From Gammaproteobacteria bacterium (GTDB taxonomy: Bacteria; Pseudomonadota; Gammaproteobacteria; Pseudomonadales; Ketobacteraceae): DNA of 64,000 nucleotides. The notes under the pieces were generated by a model. It saw only the letters and a program-made list of their open reading frames with translations, was not told the origin of the DNA and made no database searches. The position numbers and the translations under genes were made by a program. Where the stretch lies: NCBI GenBank assembly GCA_013178375.1, contig JABLXQ010000001.1, forward strand, positions 124,001-188,000, in the 5' to 3' direction. Positions 1-9,300 of the stretch are shown here, piece after piece. The first letter of the stretch is position 1. Each line of letters opens with the position of its first letter.

Positions 1-230
1 ATGATGCTGACCGCGTTGCCCTCACCGATTTCAGTCAGGACATCCACGAGCAGCCGCAGCGCAGACACCGGGACGCGAACCGGGTGGGATGCGCCCTTGT
101 CGTCGAAAATCTCGATCTGCTGGGTTTCTGCACGCGTCTGCAGGTAGGCAGACAGTGCCCGGCCGCTCTCGCGAGCGATGGCGACTTCTTCGGCCGTCGG
201 CAAAGAATGGGTGGTAGAAAGAGTGGTCAT
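1..230 (-). CDS. Excisionase-family HTH antitoxin-like protein (partial, runs off left edge)
   Basis: The first 76 codons of a leftward gene are visible, beginning MTTLSTTHSLP and reaching the conserved stretch VSALRLLVDVLTEIGEGNAV. This N-terminal half is typical of the excisionase-like HTH proteins whose second half (outside the window) reads as an MerR/excisionase DNA-binding domain. Members usually precede a PIN-domain toxin and act as antitoxin/autorepressor. The ATG at 230-228 is supported by an AGGAGG box about 5 bases upstream. The long upstream region carries a direct-repeat array at 400-511 that could be its regulatory region. Family assignment comes from recall of the N-terminal pattern; the DNA-binding part and any toxin partner cannot be seen. 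Confidence 0.65.
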   Translation of the reverse strand, partial: MTTLSTTHSLPTAEEVAIARESGRALSAYLQTRAETQQIEIFDDKGASHPVRVPVSALRLLVDVLTEIGEGNAVSI

Positions 231-399
231 GGCAGCCTCCTGCGAGATTCAAACAGCATCATGAGAGGAGTATAACCGGAATAAACGAAAATTCGAAATA
301 TCCGAAACGAATGTGTTCTTGAGAATCGAGCCCGCTTCCGTCAATGCCCATGTACCGCCTTCTGCGCCACTGAGATGGCATCGTTCGGGGTCGCGCACC

Positions 400-511
400 G
401 CATAGGAAGAGGTATTCCTGCATAGGAAACCCCGCTGCCGGCATAGGAAGGGGTCGCCGCTGCATAGGAACGGGTGGGTATTGCATAGGACAGCAGCAAG
501 CTTGCATAGGG
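400..511. repeat. Six-copy iteron-like direct repeat, core GCATAGGAA
   Basis: The core GCATAGGAA (TTCCTATGC on the other strand) occurs at 400, 420, 441, 462 and, slightly degenerate, at 483 and 504. The start-to-start spacing is 20, 21, 21, 21 and 21 bases, about two helical turns, so all copies lie on one face of the DNA. The sequences between cores are unrelated, which argues for protein-binding sites rather than a simple tandem duplication. The array lies between the start of the antitoxin-like gene (230, leftward) and the end of the gene at 567. It could be an operator array for that gene or an iteron-type binding region. Confidence 0.75.
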
Positions 512-566
512 CGGGCTAAAGACCGCCTGGGAGCCAGTGCGGCCCCCAGAGGACGGTGGAAACGGC

Positions 567-1334
567 TCAGGCGTCGGTCATCACCTCGCCGGTTTTGTTG
601 GCCTCTGCCCTGTTGCGCTGGGAGCGGGCATTGGCCCGGCGGGTGTAATCGCTGAAATAGCCGTCACGGCGGATCGCGTTATCCCAAAACACGTACTGGC
701 CAAAGTCACGCACCTCGTCCACGGCTGCCTTCAGGTGCGTATAGGCCTGATCCCGCAACTGACGGGCGCTGTTGCCCTCCTTGCGTTCGCCGGCGGCCGA
801 GGCCAGCAGGGTGGTCAGTTGATCCGCCAGGGCGGCGGCCTGATCCAGCAGCACCTCATCCACGCCGAGACCGGCCAACGCCGCCAGTTGCGTGCGCCCC
901 AGAAGCGCCAGATCGTTCAGGTCCTGCAGCATATCCACGTGGCCGGCGCCATCGGCAATGTCCGCCACCCGCGCCAGCAGGGCGTCGTCCCTGCGGAAGG
1001 CAAAACGCATGTCGCGCAGCAGCTTGTCACGCAGGGCGTAAGCCGCCGGGGACTGCTCTTCCCATTCCTTTTGCGCGTCCTCGCGGCTGAAGCGTTCGAG
1101 GCTCCAGAGTGATTCGGCTTCGCGCAGGGCTCCGGCGCGGGTCAGGATAGCGTCCAACAAAGATGGATCGAGCCCGGCCTTTTCCAGCAGCGGACGATCG
1201 ACCTGACTCCACTGGTGCAGGAACTCGGCTTCGTAGATGTACTGCCTGATGGGCATTAGGGGCTTTTTGACGGCGTCGAGGGGGATGGATTGGATGGCGG
1301 GGAGTTCGGTCTGGAATTCGGTGGTGTTGGTCAT
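567..1334 (-). CDS. Hypothetical alpha-helical protein (255 aa)
   Basis: No family is recognised. The start at 1334 (MTNTTEFQTELP) has an AAGGAG box at a good distance, whereas the longer frame extending to 1583 lacks one. The protein is charged, rich in Ala, Leu, Arg and Asp, has no signal peptide or membrane segment and looks almost wholly helical. A proline-containing N-terminus (residues 1-40) precedes a region with several DxxxLL/LARVAD-like heptads. It is followed downstream by the repeat array at 400-511 and preceded by a 266-base region with no recognisable gene. Its codon use matches the GC-rich backbone, unlike the AT-rich island to the right. Function unknown. Confidence 0.7.
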   Translation of the reverse strand: MTNTTEFQTELPAIQSIPLDAVKKPLMPIRQYIYEAEFLHQWSQVDRPLLEKAGLDPSLLDAILTRAGALREAESLWSLERFSREDAQKEWEEQSPAAYALRDKLLRDMRFAFRRDDALLARVADIADGAGHVDMLQDLNDLALLGRTQLAALAGLGVDEVLLDQAAALADQLTTLLASAAGERKEGNSARQLRDQAYTHLKAAVDEVRDFGQYVFWDNAIRRDGYFSDYTRRANARSQRNRAEANKTGEVMTDA

Positions 1335-1645
1335 GGGGGGACTCCTTGCGCGGTGCGCTGTTTGAATGTGTGTTTGCAACTGATTTGGGCCCGGTGCGCT
1401 TGCGCGCTTTGATGGACTTGTTTTGATAGACAGGAGTAGAGAAAGAAAATGGAGATTTCTAAAGTATTGCCGAACACAATTCAGCCGGATAAAGTCCGGA
1501 ACTACTATTATTAGGTTTCGGTGACCGCCACGGCAGCGCACGCAGCACCTACTATGTGAAGGCACAATGACATCCCGGATCACCCTGTATCAGGCAGGCG
1601 ATGGACAGCCCTGGCCCTGGCGGGCAGCGCCAATCCCGCACATTC

Positions 1646-2578
1646 ATGGATAAAAAAATGACGGCTGATCAAAACGATCACGAAAATATAGACGACGGGA
1701 AGTTACCACTATTTGAGCTGGAAACACCTACTGCGAAAGCACCATCCCCTACAGAAGCGCATGAAAGTCTGTTTCAACGCGCTGCGGCTGAACTATCGCC
1801 AAGCCCGTTCAGCAAGTACATTGTTTATGTGGACGAAAGCGGCGATCACAGCCTGCAAAGCATCGACAATAATTATCCGGTGTTCGTGCTGGCATTCTGC
1901 GTTTTTCATAAACGCCATTACAGCGAACAGGTTGTTTCAGCACTCGAAAAATTCAAGTTTAATTACTTTGGACATGATCAGATCATTCTGCACGAACAAG
2001 AGATTCGCAAAGAAAGAGGCGCCTTCAATATTTTTCGCAGCAAAGCGCAGCGAATCCAGTTTATGGATGAGCTAACCGGCATTATCGAGCGGAGTAACTT
2101 CATCCTTATCAGCTGCGTGATAGATAAGCGTGCATTGAGCAAGCAACAAGGTGTGAGTGCCAATCCCTATCACATCGCTTTGGGCTTCTGCCTGGAAACG
2201 CTGCATGAGTTCCTGCAAGAGAAAAATCAACACACGCTCAAAACCTTTGTAGTGGTTGAATGCAGAGGCAAGAAAGAAGATAACGAACTTGAGCTGGAGT
2301 TTCGCCGTGTTTGTGACGGCAACAACCGTCTGGGCATCTCACTACCATTTGAAGTGCTCTTTGCTGACAAGAAAGTCATGTCTTCAGGACTGCAGTTGGC
2401 CGATCTGGTGGCTCGTCCAATCGGTCTGCAGGTGTTGAAGCCCGAGCAGGAAAACCGGGCCTTTGATATCTTAAAACGGAAATTCTATTGCGATGGGGGA
2501 CGCGCAAACGTCGGTAAAGGTTATGAAGGTCGAGGATTTAAAATTTACCCCGCCTCAGAAAGCGAAAAGCCCCGGTGA
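1646..2578 (+). CDS. DUF3800 domain protein
   Basis: The core motif YIVYVDESGDHSL is followed by VFVLAFCVFHK and, near the C-terminus, GLQLADLVARPIG. This Asp-Glu...Asp then LQLADLVA pattern is diagnostic of DUF3800, a family with an RNase H-like catalytic arrangement common in prokaryotic defence islands; the enzymatic activity is not established. The frame is open from an ATG at 1601. No candidate start (1601, 1646, 1658) has a convincing ribosome site; 1646 (MDKKMTADQ) is chosen because the sequence before it looks non-conserved. The gene is less GC-rich than its flanks. Its stop codon lies inside a hairpin (2568-2592). It sits alone between a hypothetical gene and a truncated Fic gene. 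Confidence 0.8.
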   Translation: MDKKMTADQNDHENIDDGKLPLFELETPTAKAPSPTEAHESLFQRAAAELSPSPFSKYIVYVDESGDHSLQSIDNNYPVFVLAFCVFHKRHYSEQVVSALEKFKFNYFGHDQIILHEQEIRKERGAFNIFRSKAQRIQFMDELTGIIERSNFILISCVIDKRALSKQQGVSANPYHIALGFCLETLHEFLQEKNQHTLKTFVVVECRGKKEDNELELEFRRVCDGNNRLGISLPFEVLFADKKVMSSGLQLADLVARPIGLQVLKPEQENRAFDILKRKFYCDGGRANVGKGYEGRGFKIYPASESEKPR

Positions 2579-2592
2579 AACCCACCGAGGCT
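2568..2592 (+). terminator. Hairpin at the end of the DUF3800 gene
   Basis: The 10-base arms AGCCCCGGTG (2568-2577) and CACCGAGGCT (2583-2592) pair with one mismatch across a 5-base loop and overlap the stop codon. No T-run follows, so this is only a terminator-like hairpin. Confidence 0.4.
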
Positions 2593-2704
2593 ATGACGCC
2601 GACCGGGCACCCCCGATCCACTTGTGCGAAGTATAGATAATAAACCGACGGATGGGCAACACGGAAATCACCTCAATGCATAAAAAGCACTCGGGAGCCC
2701 AACT

Positions 2705-3277
2705 TTGACCAACGACCACGACCCAATATCCGGCCTTGCCGCCGAGGCAGACTCCGGGTTGCTGGAAATTATCAGCCGCTACACCCAGACTTTTCTGTGG
2801 CTGCAACGCTATGACGAGGGCATGCTGACCGAGCCCACCGGGCAAAGCGGCGGTACCCTGCCGAGCGAGACGCAGGCCTCTGCCGCACTGGCGCAGTTGA
2901 AAGCCGCGCTGATGGCGCGGGGCGAGGCCACTGCACTGTTTGCGCAGCCACGGGGCGATGGTCTGGGGGCGCTGCTGGGGAATCTGGATCAGACCGTGTT
3001 TGGCGATCCCGCTTACCCAACGGTGGAAAGCAAGGCGGCGCATCTGTTGTATTTTGTCGTGAAGAATCACCCGTTCAGCGACGGCAACAAGCGCAGCGGG
3101 GCATTTTTGTTTGTAGATTTTCTGCATCGCAATGGGCGGCTGTTTGGGAAGAAGGGGGAACCGGTTATCAACGATACCGGACTGGCGGCGCTGACGTTGC
3201 TGGTGGCGGAGTCCGATCCGAAGCAGAAGGATGTGTTGATACGGTTGGTTATGAATATGTTGGTAGTGTACGTGTAA
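2705..3277 (+). CDS. Fic/Doc-type domain protein, C-terminal half of a RhuM-Fic toxin
   Basis: The Fic active-site loop is HPFSDGNKRSG (His122 in this frame), the Doc-like variant of HxFxDGN(G/K)R. Fic proteins transfer AMP or phosphate to target proteins. From RYTQTFLWLQRYDEG onward the sequence matches the C-terminal half of the roughly 330-residue RhuM-Fic proteins, which normally begin with a DNA-binding RhuM domain. That domain is missing: an in-frame stop at 2681 lies just upstream, no ATG follows it, and the only possible start is a TTG at 2705 with a GGGAG-like site. It is therefore probably a 5'-truncated relic, although the remaining frame is intact. The C-terminus ends LVMNMLVVYV, slightly unlike relatives. 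Codon use is GC-rich. Confidence 0.75.
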   Translation: MTNDHDPISGLAAEADSGLLEIISRYTQTFLWLQRYDEGMLTEPTGQSGGTLPSETQASAALAQLKAALMARGEATALFAQPRGDGLGALLGNLDQTVFGDPAYPTVESKAAHLLYFVVKNHPFSDGNKRSGAFLFVDFLHRNGRLFGKKGEPVINDTGLAALTLLVAESDPKQKDVLIRLVMNMLVVYV

Positions 3278-3374
3278 GCCAAACAAGATCCCTGCCATCA
3301 ATATAGATCGATCTCGATAGGCCGCATTTAAAATGGAAGATCGCAACTAGAACGCCAAAACTAGGTGACCAGTA

Positions 3375-5003
3375 ATGAATTTACGAGAAGCTCTTAAAGA
3401 ATTGTCAAAGTCATCTCCATCAGCCGTAACAACTGATGGAGAGATAGCTGATGCAAAAATCAGAGCTATAAAGGACTATCTCTACGTAGAAACCGATGTT
3501 GAAATCGCTTTTCGTGGAGTCTTAGAAAGGCTTGAAAATGGATCTATATTGTTTCTATGCGGAAGTAGCGGAGATGGAAAATCCGAAATACTAACCAGAT
3601 ACAAAAAATCTCGCGGGGATAAAGTTAAGTTTCACCTAGATGCAACACATAGCTTTGAGCCAGACCATACCGCAATAGATACACTAAACCTGATCTTTGA
3701 TGAGCACGATAAGAATAAGATCCCGCTTGTTGTGGGTATAAATGTCGGCATGCTAGCCAACTATGAACGAGAAGGCGCAGAAAAACATCATGAAATCCGA
3801 AAAGCAATAAGTAAGTTTCTCGCACAATCAAAGCCAACGGGGAATAAGATACACTTCATACATTTTGAAGACTATCCAAAGTTCTCATTGGACGATGGCC
3901 GAGTATCTTCGCCATTTTTCCGGTCGTTAATAAATAAAATTGTTGTAGATGATCACAGAAACCCTTTCAGAGACCTATTCAACGCTGAGCTGGCAAAGTC
4001 CAAGAATTTGTCAAACATCGCATCAGATAGGGTACTTACTACTAACTACCTTCTGCTACGTGATATGGGTGTTCAGAAGGCCATCATAGAGCTAATTTTC
4101 AACGCGAGAATCAGGAAAGATCAATTTATAACTGCAAGAATGGTGCTAGATTTTGTGTTCTCTATCTTAGCCGGAGAAGACTACCTATTTGACAATGTTT
4201 TCAACGGCGGCGATAACGACTTGCTACTGGCCTTATCCGAATTCGATCCGAGTTTAACTAGAACTGTCGACGTAGATAGATTTATATTAAACCAGTCGCT
4301 TGGAATTGAGGATCAACCGTATCTATCTTTCATGGACGAAACGACATCGAAATTTGGCATTGAAAATAGGATTCTAAAAACACCCAAGTCAAAAATTAGA
4401 ATGTTGTTTTTGGTTAGACACTCAAATCTAAACAATAATTATCCAGCCGCTCTAAAAAAATCCTTTACCGACGACCCAGAAATCAAATATAGGGAGATAT
4501 GGTCACTACATCACAATTACTGTGGTGACCAGGAAGACAAGAAAAAGCTGAAAGTTTTCTATGAAAATACGGTTTTTAGTTCCATCCAATCCTATGCGAA
4601 TCGAAACGCACCTTATCTATCAAAAGACGAGTTTTACTTATCTTCTCAAGGAAAGATTGATATCGCGTCTGAGCTTGAGATGACCGTCGCATACAAAGAT
4701 ATAGAGTCTGAAAAATACAACAACATTTACTCTTTCAATTTACACATCAACATCGCTGGGAAAAAAGTCGATCCAATTCCTGTAAATGTTAACCTAATGG
4801 AACTAATGATTAACATTGTTAATGGGTTCAGACCTAACAGGTATGACAAAAATTCAGTCGTTCTATTAGACGAGCTTGTGTCCCATATCTATAGCACACT
4901 AAGCAATTCGGATACGCTGTTCCTATACAAAAAGGGTGCTCGTCTAGCGAAACTGAAGCATACATCAGATGACGAAATCAGAGTAAGTGGTCTGAATCTA
5001 TGA
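3375..5003 (+). CDS. dptF: DptF, P-loop NTPase of the phosphorothioation-dependent restriction complex
   Basis: This is the first gene of the DptFGH restriction module, which attacks DNA lacking phosphorothioate marks made by the Dnd proteins. The Walker A motif GSSGDGKS spans residues 63-70, after a short helical N-terminus (MNLREALKELSKSS). The remainder is poorly conserved and consistent with the roughly 540-residue DptF family. It overlaps dptG by four bases (ATGA at 5000-5003), indicating translational coupling. The identification rests on the P-loop, the length and the exact dptF-dptG-dptH order beside dndBCDE. The AT-rich composition contrasts sharply with the preceding Fic gene and marks the island's left edge at about 3.28-3.37 kb. 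Confidence 0.88.
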   Translation: MNLREALKELSKSSPSAVTTDGEIADAKIRAIKDYLYVETDVEIAFRGVLERLENGSILFLCGSSGDGKSEILTRYKKSRGDKVKFHLDATHSFEPDHTAIDTLNLIFDEHDKNKIPLVVGINVGMLANYEREGAEKHHEIRKAISKFLAQSKPTGNKIHFIHFEDYPKFSLDDGRVSSPFFRSLINKIVVDDHRNPFRDLFNAELAKSKNLSNIASDRVLTTNYLLLRDMGVQKAIIELIFNARIRKDQFITARMVLDFVFSILAGEDYLFDNVFNGGDNDLLLALSEFDPSLTRTVDVDRFILNQSLGIEDQPYLSFMDETTSKFGIENRILKTPKSKIRMLFLVRHSNLNNNYPAALKKSFTDDPEIKYREIWSLHHNYCGDQEDKKKLKVFYENTVFSSIQSYANRNAPYLSKDEFYLSSQGKIDIASELEMTVAYKDIESEKYNNIYSFNLHINIAGKKVDPIPVNVNLMELMINIVNGFRPNRYDKNSVVLLDELVSHIYSTLSNSDTLFLYKKGARLAKLKHTSDDEIRVSGLNL

Positions 5004-6385
5004 GCAAGCTAAAATCAAATTTGACTGCAGGGAATAACGTTCTCAATAGCTACTTTCCATCCAGAACCTCTATCGCAAAAGAGGGGGATTTCGATTGGGG
5101 GGTTGCAGCTGCGATCGTAATTAGAAATCTTTATAGAAAACGTCTCAACTCAAAGCTATTAAGAAATCTGGAGGGCGATTTCCAAGACAAAGAAAAAGCT
5201 GCCATTGCCAAATTTGAGGAAGTTTGTCGTGCAGATTTTCATAGCAAACTCGATGAGACTGAGCTGTGGATATATATCAAAGAAATGTACTTCGACGTTG
5301 GATCCATCTATCAACTAGCACCAGAATCCCTTCTCTTTAAACTTGCGCCCTTAACAGCAAGCTCTGCACAACATCGTCTTGCAGACATGTTTTCTAGCTT
5401 GATGCATGGCTTCAACCTGCCAAAAATCCAATGGGAAGCAAGCAATTTTATTGAAAGTCAGGTTATAAAATCGCTGCAGTCAGAAGTGATCCTTGAAGAA
5501 ATGAAAGATAATTCTCAGACACTATCGAAAGGAATCAATGAAAAGCCATATCTTCCATTTTTAACTCAGATGTTTAGACGAGATTTGCAGTTCCTTGGCA
5601 CAAGGCCAAAATATTTGTTGGCTCAAATTGATAACCTGCTTCGACTTTACGGATATCTGTACACTGCGCAATTGGCCCTAAACATAAAAAATACTAGAGA
5701 GAGGCCTATCGTAAGACCACTCTATTTTATTTTGGAAAACGAATCGGCCAGTCGAGAAAGAACAAATCTCAGCGCATTTGGCCATCAAGCTGTGCAGAAG
5801 GCAATGCAGTACATATTCCCTTACTTGTCGATGAACGAAAGTCTTCAATTCATCGACAAAGAAAAGGGTGATCGTCGTATCCCGCTATGGGAGCTTGCCG
5901 AAACACTATCCCAAAATGATTCGATACCGCTTAGGAAGTATGCCAAAGAATTTGCCAAAGATCGTAATGAAGAGATCGATTTTGTTTTTGACCATGATGA
6001 AACAGTATCCGATCCACATTATTGGTTAGAGGTCTTACTCAAGACAGCTGTCGATCAATTTGGCAAAAAAAGAACTCGCGCCGCCGCACAAGAGAAATTT
6101 GTCCGAACAACTGAGCATGAACTGTGCTCAACTTTCGCCAAGTCACGCGGCCAAGCAGGAAAAGTGCTAGTGATGAATCAAGACTACATTACGCTGATCA
6201 CTAACTTGGCAGTCGGCGAAAAGGAAAAGTTGCGGCTTGGAGACCTGATTAAAGAATTTAACTATCGAGGAATATTTTTCGACAAGCAAAGTCAACAGGC
6301 GTTGGTTCGCTTCTATGAGCGCGTTGGTAATGTTGAAAGAATGAGCGATAGCGGAGATGCGGTATATGTCCGGAAGACCCTTTGA
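5000..6385 (+). CDS. dptG: DptG, restriction-complex subunit
   Basis: A 461-residue protein with no recognisable catalytic motif, identified by position between the P-loop protein DptF and the large HerA/FtsK-like DptH and by length. DptG is required for Dpt restriction in characterised Dnd systems; its biochemical role is unclear. The sequence is mainly helical with a basic C-terminal part ending in a winged-helix-like stretch (LGDLIKEFNYRGIFFDK...). Its ATG overlaps the dptF stop and its 3' end overlaps the dptH start by about 29 bases, so the three genes must be co-transcribed and coupled. Confidence 0.85.
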   Translation: MSKLKSNLTAGNNVLNSYFPSRTSIAKEGDFDWGVAAAIVIRNLYRKRLNSKLLRNLEGDFQDKEKAAIAKFEEVCRADFHSKLDETELWIYIKEMYFDVGSIYQLAPESLLFKLAPLTASSAQHRLADMFSSLMHGFNLPKIQWEASNFIESQVIKSLQSEVILEEMKDNSQTLSKGINEKPYLPFLTQMFRRDLQFLGTRPKYLLAQIDNLLRLYGYLYTAQLALNIKNTRERPIVRPLYFILENESASRERTNLSAFGHQAVQKAMQYIFPYLSMNESLQFIDKEKGDRRIPLWELAETLSQNDSIPLRKYAKEFAKDRNEEIDFVFDHDETVSDPHYWLEVLLKTAVDQFGKKRTRAAAQEKFVRTTEHELCSTFAKSRGQAGKVLVMNQDYITLITNLAVGEKEKLRLGDLIKEFNYRGIFFDKQSQQALVRFYERVGNVERMSDSGDAVYVRKTL

Positions 6386-9300
6386 AGATTTCATAGTAGA
6401 TCACTTCCATAAGCATGCAAAAGGGCAAATCTTTGCTGGCTATAAATACCAGTTTAGATCTCCGAACAGTAAGAACAGCCACAAGCTATTTCATGCATTT
6501 GTCAAGAAGGGCAAACAGATTGGCTTCATTGATGTTAGTGGCTCAAAACTAGCTTACTTTGAGGTTAATGAGGTAAAACTCATTCCCATTATTCACAAAG
6601 AAGACAACGGTATCGGATATACAGAAAATTTCATCTCTTACTTGCGTGATGAGGTATCGGCGCAAAATGGGCCTTTTTTAAACACAGCGCTGTTAATACT
6701 CCATAACAGCATGCTGGATACTTTAATCAATAGTTCACATGACATTACAGTCAAGGGTGGCATTTTCGATCCAGAAAGCATAAAGAACTCTCTTTACGAG
6801 TACATTGATAGCAGTGACAGTATTGATGGAAAGGACATTTCCAAAATACTGCTAGATTATCAGTATGATCAAATCATCGACGATAAAAGTAGCATGTTTG
6901 GCTTTCAGGCCTTGCACGACGCCATATGCGACGGTGATATTCGGTTCACTGAAATAGCACTCCTGGAAGACCCTTCAGTTTTGAACATGAAGGGTCAGTC
7001 CCAACAAGTTAAATCAAGGCTAGATCAGAACAAGGCCCTCTATGACAAAATAGAGCAGGTTGTTCAGCACTATCCCGACCAGCTGGAAGACCATTTAGCG
7101 GACTTGAGCAGCGAGTTCATACAGAAACACTTTCTCATTGATGAAAATGTAGATTCTTGGAAGAAAGTCACCTTTGATGAATTTCTAAAGGAGCAAGAGA
7201 GAAATAGAGTTCAAGAACTGTCAATCGTCAACGAGCAGTCTGCAAGTGCGCGCTTAGTTATAAGGTCAAAAGGCGAAAGCAAATCAGCCCAGCGTGAAAG
7301 GCATATCATTATCGAAGTTGATGCAGGCAGGAGTGATTTTGATCTAAGAATAAACCTAGTCGGTGCAAAAGTTCAAAGAGACGAAATTAGACTGGAGATT
7401 CCGACGAAAACCAACGATAGATATGAAATATCAATTGCAGGTGGGAGCAAAAACACCAATATAACAATCACTGGATCGATTGAATCAGAACCGAAATTTT
7501 TTGGTCTTTCACTAAAGCGGAATAAGGCTTCCGAGTGTTTTAAATATCGCTGCCTCGTGGTGAGAAAAAGTTGGTTTAATATCGATTCAATTGAAAATAT
7601 ATTTCTTGTAAATCATAAGAAAAAGTCAATAACGCTACAAACGCCAGACACTGATATATATGTTGGACTGATAGACAATTCAAACAAACGAACACCCCTT
7701 GAAAGTATTGATCAATGCTTTGATGTGACGGATGTCGGTTGGATTGATTTTGAATCGTTGTCCAATGAAGTCGAGCAAATATCTTTCGCGATACACAATG
7801 GCACTGTAAAACTTGCGTTTTATGTAGAAGGTGCGGCAGCTACTGACTATCTAACGTTGCCGCTGATTTTCGATACCGATTTAGGCACTAAACTTTTTCA
7901 AAATTTGCTCTTCGGTGTATTCAATCAATCAAAAGAGCGAGTTTACCTGGAGAATAAGGAAGTAAAAGCAAACAAACAACAAATGGATATGCTAAAGAGA
8001 GAGTCAGATTGGTTAGACAATGATTTTGTTTCAGTTGTTAACGACGACGCTCTCTCCATAAGTGATATCGAAAGAATCGCTCCAAATCTCGGAGCCGCTT
8101 ACGCAGCGCTTTATAGTTACCTGAGAACTGAAAACAGTCTCCCGTCGCTTAGTGGCTGGGGTAGCGGTTATATTAATGTGGTCACTGATGTTGTTGAAGA
8201 ATACATCCAATTTTTAAACGCCATTCAAATCGATGAATTTCTAGAATCAGACCAAATCAAAATCGTACAAATTGGAATTCTTAGAACGAGCGATGAGGAA
8301 TGGATAACGCCTTTTCATCCGTTGGTATTGGCATACTATCTGGAACTAGTTCAGAGGGCCGTTAGTGACTCCGATGAAAGCTACTTGAATTTACCTAAGG
8401 TGACACTCGCGCGTTTAACACCTCAAGGATTGTTACCTTATATTTATAATGAAGATCACGATTTTTCATACGTACAGGCTTTCGAAGAAAGCAGTTTTTG
8501 GCTACGTTGCGTTCCGCAACAAAAAAGTGACTATGGCTATATAAGAAAGTTAGTACGTGAAAAGATTAGAGAATTTACGGAGGCATTCAAATCTTTGTTT
8601 CCGGAACCCGAAGCGGATGCTCGGCCAACGTTAACGATTAACTCAGTTAACAATTACGATAATCACGGGATTTTTGAAGGTATTGTCGATCATCTTACTC
8701 ACGTAGGGTCGAAGACCTTCAACATTCACGTTAACCTCTACGATGACGCCTTTCAAGAAACTGAATTCGACCGCTTTTCCGAAATTGCGAGTTATGAATC
8801 CATTAAGCAGCGTTATGGATTAAACAAGGGCAAGAATAAGGATGATGCGGATAGCATTGTTGACTTACTCCGAACCCGTGTGAGTTATAGCAAATTTATC
8901 CACTCTCGGGTCAATGAACAGGCCTACGCACATTTAAGTTTTTTCAGAAATAACCAAAAAATTGAAGTTATTGATGTCGATCCAGATGAAAGGCTGAGTG
9001 GTATATGTGCACATGGCTTAGTTAACGGTGAAGCCTCCTCGAACGATAAAGGAAACTACATCACCGGTTTCGGAACCAAGAATGTCAAACTTGAGGATAA
9101 TAGAGCCCTTAATTTAGCTAAGTTGTATGGGCGATTAGTTAAGCCGGCGCGTAAATCAGCATTTACATACCGCAAGAATAGCGCTATAGCGCTAGCCGTT
9201 AATGATCGTTTCAAAGATCTTCTAGAGCGTTGCTACCAGTCCTCGATTTGGACCTCGATCATCGATCCAAAAGTTACACTAGATTTTTTTAACAGCACCA

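Noticed and set aside
400-511. CRISPR array
   Set aside because: The repeat unit is only nine bases with a 20-21 base period; there are no 25-40 base repeats, no comparable spacers and no cas genes.
537-1112. Long open frame on the plus strand opposite the hypothetical gene
   Set aside because: It is the antisense shadow of the GC-rich gene at 567-1334, has no ribosome site and encodes a Gly/Gln/His-rich low-complexity product.
1335-1600. Possible small gene or riboswitch between the hypothetical gene and DUF3800
   Set aside because: No conserved aptamer-like architecture or coding bias could be seen.
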